NCBI GenBank assembly: GCA_949318235.1
Contig: OX439129.1
Location: 30,714,243 to 30,778,242 of the forward strand
Source of the DNA: Ecdyonurus torrentis
Lineage: Eukaryota > Arthropoda > Insecta > Ephemeroptera > Heptageniidae
Direction: 5' to 3'
Length of the DNA stretch: 64,000 nucleotides
Shown here: positions 16,753-31,812 of the stretch, in pieces
Layout of the letters: the number at the start of each line of letters is the position of its first letter
Numbering within the stretch: position 1 is the first letter of the stretch
Made by a program: the position numbers and the translations under genes
Notes under the pieces: generated by a model
What the model was told of the DNA's origin: nothing
The model's database searches: none
The model's input: only the letters and a program-made list of their open reading frames with translations

Positions 16753-19372
16753 GTGAGTTTTAGTTATTATCACCATGTTTGAAGGATAGACACCATCGTG
16801 CATTAGTTTGCTTTTTATGAGGTGTAAATTGTTAGTATATCTGCCGACACAACAACTGTGGTGGAAAAAAAAAAAAAAAACTTGAGCACTTAGAAATCAC
16901 ATGTTCATTAAATAATATTATCTCAGAACTATTTTATAAAATTAAAAGACTACGCGTATGTTTAAATTTAAATTAAGTCAACAATTTTGTATAGATATTT
17001 TAATATTAAATAACCTCTCAATTCTTTACCTTATTAAATTGATTTTATGTCTAAAATTTTGTTTATTTTATACTATACCATAAAAACAAGTAGTTATATA
17101 TGCATATTATATGTATATAATAATATATAAGAATGAATAAGTAATCTATATTTAATTTATTTTGTGTATAATATAGATTATGTAAGATTAATATACTCAG
17201 AGAGTGTTTTATACTATACCCTATGTTATGCTATATAGGAAATGAATTTAAAATATTTTAAGCCAAAAGGATTTTATAATACAGAGAGTATTATATATTA
17301 GTAAAAAGTTTAATATATAATAAGAAAAATAAAATAGGGGAGAACATGACATTTTAAGTTCCTTTAAAAATGTTTTTACAAATATAAATTAAATATAATA
17401 AAAAAAAATGTATAATAAATTTTATTTTAAATAGAAATAAGCTTTAAAGAATATCTTTATATAAGTTTATAAAATATTGATGTACCGTAATCGTGTTACT
17501 GAAAAGTATTAAAATGAAATATTAAGTGTTTGAAAGCAATTTGAATTTAAAAAAAAAATTACCGTCGTGAGTAAATAAACAACGTGTATAATTTTTTTTC
17601 TTTTCATTTTAGTTTTTAAAGAAATGTATTTAAATATATATAATATAAAAAAAACAGTTATTATTCTTAAATCATGATGCAGCAATTATTTATTGGTTCA
17701 TATATTTCAGATTACAGCAATCCAATAATTGAACTTTTTGTTTATATAATATTTATCTTTTAAAGAATTTTGATTATCATGTTCTTAAAAAAAATGTATG
17801 ATTTAGCTGTAAAACCTCGGACAACGTAAGAAAAAAAATCTAACTCTTACAAGGTATTATCAGATTCTTATAATGCAATAATAATTAAGCGTATAGATCA
17901 TTAATTTTATCCATTTCTTTCGTATTTTATTAATTATAAAATTGGATTATAAATTATTTTAATATCATTAATAATAGTTGAGAATGAAGAAGAATATACT
18001 ATATAAAATCAAATTATAAAAAAAATCTCTTTTAAATGAAATTATATAAATAAAAAAGGGCTCATTATAAAATTCCAAATGATTGTTATATATTATATTC
18101 AAGTTAAAATTTTACCTTATACAATTGCTATATTACATTGCATATTTGTGTTACATTATAGATATGTCAAGTTGGAACCCTTGTCAAATTGCTATCATCC
18201 CTTAACAAAACTATTGCATGTTAGTTTTACACCCTTATATACCAAAGCCCGTAGGCAGATGACAGACAAGCCTCTATGATAACTGCATACACAAGAGGAT
18301 CTAATGTTGAAACCAAAATAATATACAAAACGTGATCTCAAATTTATTCTAAGCACTGTTTTGTAATTTTTTTTCTTTGTATATATATTACGCTTGTTAT
18401 TCTTATGCGGGATTCAAAATTGTACTGAAAATAAATTTCTTTCCTTTTTTTTTTTTTTGTTAAGGTTAAAAATTAGACTAAGAAGCTTTATGCTGCAGAT
18501 TAATAAATTCCTAATAAAGGTGCAAGATAGCGTAAAATTAACTTCTCTCTCTCTCTCTCTCTCTTGTGGTGCTCTCTCAATACCCTAAAGATGCAACCCA
18601 AATCATTAAAAGTTTGGGATCTCGGAAATTACATTTTATTCCTTAATGGTAAAATGTATTAAATTGCAAATTTTTGGATGAACATTTTTGCATTTTATTT
18701 TAATTAAAAATTTTCAAGTTAATAGTAAATTCTTTACATAATAAAACGAAATAAAATTAGTCGTATAATACGAATATCACGACAGTAAACAAAATCAATT
18801 AATTGTTTTATTTTTATGCTGTGGTATTTTCACTGGCTATAGTGTAACTAAATTTATAGTTTATATAATTAAAAAAAAAAAAAAAAAAAAAAATTATTCC
18901 ACATGTTTAAATAACAAATTATTGCTTTACTATACGTACCCTCTTTTGTGTAATATATAGCATTTTAGAAAATAGTGTACTCTATGAATAAATAAATATA
19001 AATGGTGACAGTAATTTAACTAATTGTATTATACTACATAATAATTTACATATACAACACAAATTTATTTAACGCTTTATAAAATAAATAAATAAAAAAT
19101 GTATATAAATTGCTATACTATACTATACTTCTATAGTGTTGGATATGCTCCAGCCGTTTGTATTTGTCAAAACATTAATATTGTTATTATTAAAAAAAAA
19201 AGTAATAATAAAAGCACAAACAAGAGGAATAAATATATCAAAGTATTTTTTATCATAAATCATAAAAAGTTTTATTGTGAAAAAATTTCCAATACGAGAA
19301 AAATATATTTATTTTCTGTTTCCTTTTCACTCTATTTTTAGGGAAAAAAATCCTGGTAGTATAATAAATTTT

Positions 19373-19403
<31 letters not shown>

Positions 19404-19660
19404 TCGCTAGAAGAGTTCATAAATTAGAAGTCTTTTGTAAATCAGAGAGGATACACATTGTCACACCTTGAAAGGTGTTGCAGCTTCTTTTTATTACTAT
19501 TATTATTTTTTTTTTAATGTAAGATTCAAGGGTAGATACAAAGGCCTCAAAGACACGAGTTCCTGGGTGGTAGAAAAGAAAATACAATGACCTGTTCTGT
19601 CGTATCATTTTATTATATCATTTTCTAAGACACTTGAGATATATCATATATATTTTTCAC
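14400..19660. other. Long intronic AT-rich stretch with only homopolymer tracts
   Basis: Contains poly(A) of about 34 (16718-16751), poly(A) of about 23 (18871-18893) and poly(T) of about 27 (19377-19404). No exon, RNA gene or transposon end was recognised. Confidence 0.5.
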
Positions 19661-19663
19661 CCT

Positions 19664-21726
<2,063 letters not shown>

Positions 21727-22320
21727 ATATATATATAAAAGAACTATAATATAAAAAAATTATTTTTATAGCTATTAACTGCACTTAATATATTAAATTG
21801 GTGCTTATGTACAACAAAGCACCGGCAAATATAATATAAAAATTAACATGAAATTATTTTTTTTTAAGTGGAAAGGCGTAGTTTTTATTATCTGATTTAT
21901 GCATCGTTAAGTATTCTAATTTTGGCACAGTAAGTTAAAAATAACGTTCATTATACATATAGTATACTTCTTCTTCTTCTTTTTTTTTTTTTTCCAAAAC
22001 TGCACTCTCTGAGGGGTGATAAAGTAATATAAAGATGCCTTACGGAATAAAAACTGATGCCAAATTTCAAATAAATACTATTTTATATATATATGAGAGC
22101 AAAATATTATATGGCTTTTACTTTTATTTAAGTATTTATTTATAACGTTAATTTCATATATATAGCAATATACCAGTGACATAGTGATTTTAATAACATA
22201 CAGTATATGATATCATGTGATAATACTGGTAAATGTGTGACAGAAAAGCGACCAAATCTCAAGAGAGCCATAGAACTCGACCAAGCGAGTGAAAACTACA
22301 CGAGCAATATAATAGCAAAC
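21727..22320. other. Unique AT-rich intronic DNA
   Basis: Short poly(T), TA and TTC runs only. No feature was recognised. Confidence 0.4.
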
Positions 22321-22323
22321 TTT

Positions 22324-22324
<1 letters not shown>

Positions 22325-22414
<90 letters not shown>
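22325..22414. repeat. (GA)n microsatellite, about 90 bp
   Basis: Pure GA repeat. The flanks (22240-22320 and 22415-22620) are more complex than average. Confidence 0.96.
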
Positions 22415-22417
<3 letters not shown>

Positions 22418-22550
22418 AATAAGAATGACAGCGCGCAAAAGTTAAATTTTCTATGTTATAAAAAGCAGTGAAAATAGAGAAGAGTAATTGTCGTTTCGTT
22501 TTGTCTCACGAGACACAGAGAACGGAAGGAAAGGTATATACACACATTTG

Positions 22551-22558
22551 TGACGTCA
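22551..22558. promoter_or_regulatory. CRE octamer outside any recognised MITE
   Basis: TGACGTCA in the complex stretch following a (GA)n tract. This is the known CREB/ATF consensus. No transposon ends were seen around it, so it is a candidate intronic regulatory site of the receptor gene. Function is unproved. Confidence 0.3.
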
Positions 22559-23623
22559 TAGAGAGACAACTGTGACTGTGATTGTTATTTTACCTTACAA
22601 AATGAGAAAGAAGAATATAACTATCTACCTAGAAGCCATTTATTGCAACCACTGAACTATATTATAATATATCTGCATACAACATACTATTTTATATTTA
22701 TATATATATATATATACGGTATACATTAAAGTAAAACATGCATAATATGTTATCTCAAAGGTAGAGCAGAATTATAATTTAACAAAATATATTGTAAATA
22801 TACAGTATACGTGGGAGGTAATGAGATATTAAATTATACTTTTAAGTTGTAAAATGCAAGCTCATACAAAGTTTATTTAATGTTTTATACTTTATGCAAG
22901 TCTGTTTTATGGTTTTGTAGGTTTAACTATAAATTATATAGTATTATACTTGAAATACATTTATTTTCTATTATATTTTATTTATTTCCATCAGGGTTTT
23001 TCTATAAAGCCTGTATTTCCCTATATTTTTATTATATATGTATATATATAATATATTTTTTTTATACATGAAGACGATAAGATAATAGCATTACAAAACA
23101 GTGAAACTGATATTGTAATGGTTTGTTGAAACGGAGTAACATTTTGCTTTATACGTAATAAATTTGACTGTATATGTATGAAAATTTAACTGTTTTCAAT
23201 GGAGATTGCATGCAATTAAATTTAGAGTATATTTAGTATATTATACCAAAAAATAATAATAATAATAATAAATAATAAAAATAATAAAGCTCCATATACG
23301 AACAAAACTTAAAAGAGCATGTAAAGTATAATTATGTAATAATTTTTATGTTTTAAATGCTAATTTATTACGGAAAATTATCTATTTTAGGATAACAATA
23401 AATCAATTTAAGTGAAAACACTAATTATATAACAACTGTATAATATAGTAACTTTTATGAGATCATGATTTGCAAGACACGTCATTTTTTGAGTCACTAC
23501 GACTTAGCATATTAACGAGTGAATTGTATTCACGCAAACTGAGTTGCCTATTTTGTTAATGTGGAAGTCACATATTATGCAGAACGAGAAATCATATCGG
23601 TATATTATTTTACTTTTAAAGTA

Positions 23624-23631
23624 ATGACGTC
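23624..23631. promoter_or_regulatory. CRE octamer in a complex intronic stretch
   Basis: TGACGTCA lies within about 23450-23760, which is free of microsatellites and also has a small palindrome GTGAATTGTATTCAC near 23520. It could be a regulatory element or an old MITE remnant whose ends are lost. Confidence 0.3.
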
Positions 23632-24703
23632 ATAAATGTCCAGTCATCCACCTTACTTTTATACTTCCTTTTAACGTCTGACGTTTTATCCTTATCTCAA
23701 GTCTCATTGTTTATAATGCATGTCATGAGTTATTCGCTTTAATAGTGTCGCCTGTAGTCATTTTATTATATAATACCATGGAACATTATTCATCAAAATA
23801 ATATAAAATATGGTGTAACATCTTTCACTCTCATTTAAAAAAAAAAAAGATAATAGCTTACGATAAAAAGAAGAAAAGACAGAAAAATATGAAAGGAAAT
23901 AAAAAATTTCTATATAGCTCAGGTTAAAATGGAGTTTAGTTTTATATTCTATTATACAAAAAAATAAAAATAAAAAGTTTAATCAAGATTTTTGTGGGTG
24001 CAAATTTTACGATGTTTGAGATTTTTATTACACGTATCTTATTTGTTAAATTATAAATTTTTTAATTTATATATGTATAGAAACTCTTGTATACACAAAT
24101 TAATGCCTTTTTTTGTGTGTATATAGTTTTTTTTTTATTACAATGAGTCTAATAAAATAATAATAAAAGTTTTACATTTGATTTTTAAAACAGGAATCAC
24201 TTCATAAACTTGGTGAATAAAAAATAATAATAAAACAAAAAGGAATGTGTAATCATCTAATCATTCTTATTTTATTTTAAAATAAAAAAAATTATATTTC
24301 TTAGAAAGCTTTGTTTAATATACTTTGTTATTTTATATTATACAGCAACAAATAATATTATTAAATAAACAATAATATTAAATGACATTAAAAATTGTTA
24401 TTAAATAAACAATATTATTCAGTTGATGAGTTTATTAACGACTCAGATAAGTAGTTATTTGTAGTATATATTTTTTTGTGTATTGTTTTATTTTTGATGT
24501 GTAATCGTTTTTGTATATTGTTTATTGACTATCATTTCTATTTGCTTGTGTTTTTTTTAAAGCAATAACCTGGACAGATGCATATTTTTATGTATTGTGT
24601 GTGTAGGATGAAAGAAATGAATAAAGAATTTGGATTTTTTTTTAATAAATTCTGAACCTTTTCTTTAATGCGTATAAATTTGTGATTTTTACTTTTATCA
24701 AAT

Positions 24704-24745
24704 ATATATAAAGCTTCGTACATATATAATCGAAGCTTTATATAT
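24704..24745. repeat. Small palindrome (15-bp arms)
   Basis: ATATATAAAGCTTCG (24704-24718) is repeated inverted at 24731-24745 around a 12-base spacer. It is too short and AT-rich for a confident microRNA call. Confidence 0.5.
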
Positions 24746-24939
24746 TATATAAAACAAAAAACTTTATTATGCAAATCATTATTTGTTGTAATTATAGGCC
24801 TAAATATTATAGCCTAAATATTTGTATAGCTTTTGTTGTTGTTGTTGTAAAATTAAAATGATCAATTTATTTAAATTAAATATGAAACTAAAAAGCAGTT
24901 ACTACTCTCATTCTTGTACATCAGAAAAATTAGTCTGGC

Positions 24940-25200
24940 GGCCTTTTTTTTTTTATTTTTTATTTTTTTATTACTGTGATGCGCTGCAGCAGAGACGGGA
25001 TAACAGCCGTGCGGGAGTGGGTGAATGCCTTTCAAGCTTATGCTCTGGCGGTGCATTGCGAATTAATGTGAATTTGCTAGATATGTTTTTTATTATTATA
25101 ACATGTGGCATGGCCACCAGCAGCGCTCACTATTATATAACATTCCCTCTGGCTTGTATGAATATCTATAGCAAGTGCAAGCAATGAATCTCTTATCCTT
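24940..25200. other. GC-balanced island in intron 1, about 2 kb downstream of the first coding exon
   Basis: About 24940-25150 contrasts with its surroundings. It includes CTGGCGGCC and CTGGCGGTG, GCGCTGCAGCAGAGACGGG and CAGCAGCGC. An open frame crosses it (plus, 24822-25187), but its composition and low-complexity start argue against a gene. An intronic enhancer is the most plausible role by position. There is no direct evidence. Confidence 0.3.
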
Positions 25201-26125
25201 GTCAGTTCTTCATCGTGCATTGCATAATATAATAATACAAAATCTTGTCAAAAGAAAAAGTATAAAATAAAAACTTGCATAACTGCAATATCGACTGTAA
25301 AGCAGTCTACAAGACGTACCTTTGAACATAGCATTTTATGAACTGACCATTTACATACTTAGTAAGCAAAAAATGTAAATATAAAATATTGAGTTTTCAT
25401 TTCAAATATGCGCATAAGAATTTTATGTATTTTAAAAAATAATAAAGGAAATCCAATAATGAAACGATGTGAATTGTTTTTTTCTTTTTTTTTTTTTACC
25501 TTGTTATTTTCATTGAAATATAATTACTAACAATAAAGTAATAGCAATTTTTATCGAGATGACATTGGGAAAATACGTTATTGACTTACTTCATTAGATT
25601 TTCAATAGAATACAAAACTGTTGACTTGTATTTCATATCAATAGAAACATTATAAGAGAAAATCAAGATTTTTAAGCAGAAAGCATACTTCAAATTTTTT
25701 TTGTGAGAGTGAAATTAAATAATTATATGATTTAGTTATTGTTTATATTTTTCATTTAATATTCAGGTCAAAAGTTTATTTAAATAAAAAATTCCATTTT
25801 AATTTTTTAAGAGAAAATTTATTATAGTTTGGTATAAACAATTGATTGAGTGAGCATAGTACGCATAAGTACGAAGGTATCTCATACGTATTATGTATGA
25901 TTATAATATGTGTGAAAAATTTAAGTTGTCTCTTTACAATATAGACAATTTGCTAATTAAAAACATAGACAAAGCTACCCTTTATTATTACTCAAGCTTT
26001 CTCTTCATATAATGTAATATACGAATACACTCAACCAAAAGTATTGTTTCCTCAGAAGAATAACATTGAAGACTTGGCGCGATTATTTAAATGCTTAAAA
26101 ATTAAATACTTGTCAATTGTACATC

Positions 26126-26126
<1 letters not shown>

Positions 26127-26156
<30 letters not shown>
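26127..26156. repeat. Poly(T) tract
   Basis: About 30 consecutive T in AT-rich intronic DNA. Confidence 0.85.
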
Positions 26157-26159
<3 letters not shown>

Positions 26160-26941
26160 CATTAATCATTATCATAACAAGTAAAGAGGTAGCCCTTATT
26201 ATAAATTAATGTATTCATTTTTATAATAAATTACAGCATTCTTAAAAACTATATTTGAATGTGTTATTATAAATACAGAATTTAACACATTCTTTTGCTA
26301 ATTTGACGTTATTTTTCATTAAAAACTATAATGATTAATTTATTTACATTAACCTTCATTTATGGTATGTTTATGAAATGAATCTTATAATGAGGTGGAA
26401 AACTGCAATATATAAAGAAATATTTTACATACCCGTTTTCTAGGTTTATTTACATTGATTACATATACATAATATTGCAAGGAAGATAGAAATGACGTTA
26501 AGGTATATAAAATTCATAATACAGCACAATCTGAAGGTTATTTTTCTCATACTTAAGAGATTCCTCTACCTCTTTCCAACGGTAAAAAACACACGTGGAC
26601 TTGACGCCAAGTTAAAACATATTGGTTCAAATACCAATGGGATTTTTGAAAATCTCAGGTACTCGTAACTATATTCTTGGAAAATATCTTAACTATACAT
26701 ATTTCTACAGTATTTTTCATAAAATATTTCTGAATTTTTTATTTGAAATTTTTAAGAAATTAATGCAGTCTATATCATTCAAAAAGTGAAAAACTTAAAT
26801 TGATACTATAATATTTCTTATTTGTATATTATACTGTAATTAATGTATAAACTAATGTTACAAAGTTTATAATTTAAAAAAATTCAAATGGTAAAATTTT
26901 GTTTAAAATTGTTGACATAGTGAAAACAAAATCATGCTTAC

Positions 26942-27041
26942 CTTCCGTAGCTCCAGTTGCAGCAGAAATTTGGCATAAACTATAAATAAATACACAGTAA
27001 AATAATGTTCTCATACTAATTAAGCAATATCCATTTGCCAT
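26942..27041 (-). CDS. First coding exon: start codon and signal peptide of the LDLa receptor gene
   Basis: Seen: reading leftwards from an ATG at 27041-27039 (context GGCATGG) there are 33 codons plus one base, then an AAG/GTAAGC donor (exon ends at 26942). The peptide has a short polar start, Arg11, a hydrophobic core (TLFYCVFIYSLCQI, residues 12-25) and a small-residue tail SAATGA, with likely cleavage after Ala28. An in-frame TGA at 27059-27057, six codons upstream, fixes this ATG as the first possible start; Met10 is a weaker alternative. The exon ends in phase 1, and the LDLa exon at 488 needs exactly one preceding base: G plus GT gives Gly34. Inferred: this exon starts the same gene, so the receptor is secretory and the LDLa repeat directly follows a six-residue mature N terminus. 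The join spans a 26.45 kb intron and lacks transcript support. Confidence 0.82.
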
Positions 27042-27335
27042 GCCGTAATTTCTTTGTCAAAAAATGTTATGTATAGTTTTGTTTGTTTTATATGATGATG
27101 AATAAATTAATTTTCGTTTATATATTATAACGATAATACAGGTAAAATTACACTTAACACAAATATAATATCAATAACACACTAATATATTTAAGATTAA
27201 AATAATAACACCTTTAACACATTTATAATTATTAATTATATACGATGACAACAACGTGGTTTTTTAATCATATGCAGTTGTTACACCAATACAATATTAC
27301 ACGGATGCAACGAAGAACTGGTCGACCGAGCGACT
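27042..27335 (-). other. Putative 5' untranslated leader of the LDLa receptor gene
   Basis: This lies between the proposed initiator and the signal-peptide ATG. The distal part (about 27300-27430) is clearly more GC-rich than its surroundings and has no microsatellite, as expected around a promoter. No coding potential was seen. The leader may contain a further intron that cannot be placed by eye. Confidence 0.4.
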
Positions 27336-27359
27336 GAACCAGGTAAAGCCGGGAATATA
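27332..27359 (-). promoter_or_regulatory. Possible TATA box and initiator of the LDLa receptor gene
   Basis: On the minus strand a TATATT (27359-27354) is followed by a TCAGTC (27337-27332), which resembles the arthropod initiator TCAGT. The TATA-like T is 24 bases from the proposed +1 A (27335), slightly closer than the usual 26-31. The motifs sit in the only GC-balanced patch upstream of the first coding exon. No clear DPE was found downstream. This is inference from motif and position only. Confidence 0.35.
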
Positions 27360-27452
27360 GCATTGAGATGAGGGGAAAGGACCTTGTATATGTAGTGGGA
27401 TCAAAGTTGGGACTGGTGGGAGCATTGAATAGCGACTGCGCGTCTACTGCTC

Positions 27453-27635
27453 AAAAAAAAAAAAAAAAAAAACATTCCCCTTACTTGCTTATGTAACAAT
27501 GCCGCTATACCGCCAGGGTACTCTATATTTTTTTAAACCCTCTCTTTTTCCATTATATTATACAGTACGCCTCATTTTCATAAAATGCTATAAAAATTGT
27601 ACCACTACAAAAAAAAAAAAAAAAAAAAAAAAAAA
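27453..27635. repeat. Two poly(A) tracts (about 27453-27471 and 27608-27635)
   Basis: They flank a short unique stretch just upstream of the proposed promoter of the receptor gene. Confidence 0.85.
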
Positions 27636-27639
27636 CTAC

Positions 27640-28105
27640 TTAATTTTATGATTTTTTTATATGCCTAAAAACAAGACTTAAAACAGGAAGATTTGCGAAA
27701 AAATATGTAGTAGGCGTGGTTCTTTTGAATTTTATATTTTTTTTTTTCCTTCTTTAATAATAATAATATTAATAATAAAAGCCTTTGTTGATCCTCTGAA
27801 AATTTTTATTTCAATTATAATGAACTCTGAATTCATTTTAATTAATTACATGAATATGTATGTAATAATAGTTTGATAATGCTGTAATATCAAGTAATCG
27901 ACATCCATATAGACAAAAGTTTTTCAATTCTTTTCCCATTCTATTATTTTCATTATTAATATAAGTAATTGGTGTAAAAAAAATTTAATTGAAAAGGAAG
28001 CATAAATAAATATATATTTTTTATTAACATATTATCATTGAATTTCTATAGCAAAATTTGTATTCTGAAGGAAACTTTTGCTCAATTCAAATATCAGAAA
28101 AGAAC

Positions 28106-28136
<31 letters not shown>

Positions 28137-29160
28137 ATCAAATTTTTTTTAAAACACGTTATAGCAAACGCAAGAGAAAAGAAAATGTTTAAAAAAAATA
28201 TATTCGAAAAAAATAAATTATATAACCTCTGTACGCATATTATGTTTTACCATAATATATAATATATTATATACTTATGAAATGGTTTTACTAAAGCAAT
28301 ATTGTGCGCTTTCCGGTGTAAAAGTATTTTGTTATAAAATATAAATTCATCTTTGTATGTACCTTAAAAACATAAAATACAATATTTTAGTACTGTATTA
28401 TACTGTGAAAAATAATGACAATAAAAACAAGATTGAAAGTCATGTATGATAATATAATTTTAACAACAAGCTGTGAGAGGTGGATATATTTTTAACAATA
28501 TTATAAGCAATTAGACACAAAATGTATGTAGTCAGGATTTGAAATAACGATTGCTCTAATCAAGGAGCCTATATTATCTTTAATATGCGAGATTATAATA
28601 ATAGACTATGTCTGACTTTTAGATGCGAAAATATTATTGTTACTTGAAACTTCATTACATATATAGGAAACAAAAACAATTAAAATTACTTAATATTAAA
28701 TTAAACAAAATTAAAATAATATCCTTTATAACTTTTTAACAATTTATTATTATACAGTATATTATAACTTTTAGCTTTATCATATAGGTATAATAATAAA
28801 AATAATCTATTTTGAGGTAAAAAGCTTATATAAAAATATTTATACGGAGAAACTTGGTAATTTGAAATGCATTAAAAATTTATTATTATATGCAGTCACT
28901 CACAGGAGCTCACTTTATATATACTCGTTCTCTCTGTTTCCTTTGATGTTTTCATTTTTGTTACAATGAGACACGACGGTGTATTAAAATTTACATAATA
29001 TATTTACTCAGAGTCCTCTATAGCGTATATGAAGTTTATTAGTGATATCTCTCTTCAGCGTGCATTATTTATTTATAATTTATGTACATTACTTGTCACT
29101 GTAAATATAGGATTGCGCTTTATCCCCATCTTTGAGGTGACAACCACTTTATTATGATTA
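27640..29160. other. Intergenic AT-rich DNA
   Basis: Includes a poly(T) of about 25 (28106-28130). The short frame through it is low complexity. No gene was recognised. Confidence 0.45.
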
Positions 29161-29172
29161 CGTTGTGTTATA

Positions 29173-29794
29173 AATAAAGTAACTGGTTGTTTTCATATGT
29201 ATGCAGCAATATCATAATGTCTTATGTTGTCTGAAAATTGTATTTGATTTGTGTTATGAAGAGGCCAATAAAGTGATTGGATTTAAGACGTATATGAAAA
29301 AAAAATGGGTGATTTAAGAAACGCTTTTTTCAGTGTATCAGTATGACTGCTTATGTTTACTCAAAATGCGGAAAAGGAAGTGCCGGAAGAGGAAACCACG
29401 TGACGGTAAAAGTGGGAGGTAGCTCAGGCCTAGCTTGCTGCTGGCACCAACTTTTCTTCCACTTTTACCGTCACATGGTTTCCTTTTCCGGCACTTCCTT
29501 TTCCGTTTTTTTAAAGTAATCATACGCACTCAGTATGTATACCAATGATGTATCAACAAATTCTTTTATCCCAAGATATACTTCCACATGCAATTCAATG
29601 GAAGTGGATGATTTTCATGAATCTTATCAATGCATAAAAATACTATATGCTGTGGTGTAATTACTATTGCATCCAGTTTTTGTATTGTATAATTTCTCAT
29701 GTATACATTTTATATTTGTACCTGGTTTCTGTGCTGTGTACCACCATGAATGTATTGTGCACGTAAAACTGCCTGTTTCTTGGATGACAATAAA
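29173..29794 (+). other. Cluster of poly(A)-signal-like sites (possible plus-strand 3' ends)
   Basis: AATAAA occurs at 29173-29178, 29267-29272 (GGCCAATAAAGTG) and 29789-29794 (GACAATAAAC). The sequence before the last two looks like messenger 3' ends. No upstream plus-strand coding exon was found, so this may be a non-coding transcript or retroposed 3' tails. AATAAA is frequent by chance in AT-rich DNA. Confidence 0.2.
29369..29505. repeat. Hairpin-forming palindrome with 47-nt arms (fold-back MITE-like)
   Basis: The left arm (29369-29415) and right arm (29459-29505) are near-perfect inverted copies around a 43-nt loop. The arms are GC-rich relative to the window and carry CCGGAAG (ETS-like), a CACGTG E-box in the left arm (CACATG on the right) and GTGACGG. 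One A/G difference lies in GGAAGAGG versus GGAAAAGG. Likely a short fold-back element. A structured non-coding RNA precursor is possible but the arms are long and nearly perfect. Confidence 0.7.
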
Positions 29795-30191
29795 CAAAAA
29801 ATAAATAATAATAATTAACTATTTCATTCAATTTGAAATCTCTATCTTAAATCTTTATTATATAATTGTAAAATTTAGACCCATGTGATCAGAAAACAAA
29901 AACTATAGTGTGATAAACAGGTACCAGAAAAATTTTCTATTCTCTTTTATATGTATATAGCGCTTTAGTGATTTGTTTTTTAATTTTTATTTTTTTAGTC
30001 ATATGCACAATTGAATTGAATTGGAGGAAGATAAAACTTATAAATCAGGCCTATAAAGTAATACTTTATATAAAAACGTGTTTAACATTTACAAACACAA
30101 ACATGGCAATATTAGCAACAATGAAATTTGACATTCACATGTTATCATTAAATATAACTAAATATTTTGATAGTGTTTGAATGTGTTTCGT

Positions 30192-30492
30192 TTAAAGGCG
30201 TACAACACCTTGAACAAAAAACATGTTTAATATCCTAACAACATTGATTTGGCCGGAGGTATTGATTTATAATTTCTTTTACATTTACGAAATGGTAGCT
30301 GCGGGTTTATGACGTCACAACTTGCCTGTTTCCGCGCGCGACGACTGAGCTGTGACGTCATGAACCCGCAGCTGCTATTTTGTGAATGTAAAATAAATTA
30401 GAAATCAATGACTTCAGCCAAATCAACGTTGATGTTTAGATCTGTTAGGATATTAGACTTTTTTTTTTGTACTAGGTTTTCTACGCCTTTAA
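30192..30492 (+). mobile_element. Family A MITE, copy A1
   Basis: TTAA at both ends (30192-30195 and 30489-30492), with ends AAGGCGTACAACACC and, inverted, AAGGCGTAGAAAACC. The body is a long imperfect palindrome: GCGGGTTTATGACGTCAC on the left and GTGACGTCATGAACCCGC on the right, around a CGCGCG core. Two intact CRE octamers are at 30310-30317 and 30353-30360. No coding capacity. A sister copy is at 58312. Confidence 0.85.
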
Positions 30493-30499
30493 TTAAAAT

Positions 30500-31440
30500 T
30501 TTAAGAAATATTTCATCTTTCCTGCTAATTTTATATTTCTTAACCGTTCATTTTGTAAGATATCAGCCGATCAACTATGCACATCACCATTAATTAAAAA
30601 GCTTAACTCAGGACGTAAACAAAACCAAAGGATCATGGTGAATAATGTGCACTAAGTTGACTGCGGAGTTGTACGGAGTTGGGCAATGCTAAAAATTTCA
30701 TAAATTTATATACGTGAGGCTGAAGTTTTAAAACATGGATCAAAATGACATTTTCTATATAATATTAAAAAAGATCAACAATGAACAACTGAAATGTTCA
30801 GCATTATTCAACTTCGTTACTTGGAGTTAACTTTGCATAAACATTCTTCACCATCACGTTCTAAAATACTTTTTATACATGCTTCTTTATTTTAACGTGC
30901 ATTTACTGGGCTTTTGTTAAACCTGCAATGGTTAACATTGTAAACCCAATATACCAGGTCAAAATCCACATTAAATTATTAATCAGTCCTGCAAATAAAG
31001 TAATCAATTTAATGACCCTTTGACAATGGCGTCATGATTCATGACGTTGCATATTGCACTGTAAAAACTTGCAAATATTAACTCTCCATATACAGTGTAA
31101 TTAGAGTAAAATTGTATATCACAGAGTATGTATATGTTTATAAAAAAATATTATATTTTATTATTGAGCCATAAGTTTTTGAATGAGATAATTAACAAGT
31201 ATATGGATTGACTTATAATGACAGGCGATAACATTATTTCACATGATTTATATTTCCGTATACAAACTGAACAATGGATGCACACACAAAATATTGACCT
31301 TTGCATTTACATTCAGCGTCATCATCGATATAATATACATATTGCACTAATTAAGTATTTAAGCAGTTTTTTCTTCTCCCAACGGCATCGCATGACAGTG
31401 TTTGTAAGTTATAATATTTCATTGCTTCGTCTGTCGGCGG
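30500..31440. other. Intergenic DNA without a recognised feature
   Basis: Unique and moderately complex. Short frames on the plus strand (31218-31454) show no recognisable protein. Confidence 0.4.
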
Positions 31441-31459
31441 AAATTGATAAGTAAATTAT

Positions 31460-31666
<207 letters not shown>

Positions 31667-31812
31667 ATTTTACAACACCAAGCTATAATTAATTTCAGTT
31701 GTTTTTTAAATTTATATATAAAGAAGAAATAAATCTGTAAATATCTAAAAAAAAAAAGCTTTAAATTAATTGAATATTAATTAAAAAAATAAATTTCCAA
31801 TCACTTTCACCC

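Noticed and set aside
19417..19608. Minus-strand frame containing YHPGTRVFEAFVSTLE
   Set aside because: It runs into poly-Lys/Ile from poly(A) and ATT repeats; no donor at the end of the complex part. Too weak to call an exon.
24822..25187. 121-codon plus-strand frame
   Set aside because: It starts in a TTG repeat and crosses poly(T); no domain or splice structure. The GC-balanced part is kept only as a possible regulatory island.
26615..26650. GGTTCAAATAC resembling a tRNA B box
   Set aside because: No A box or foldable acceptor stem at the right distance.
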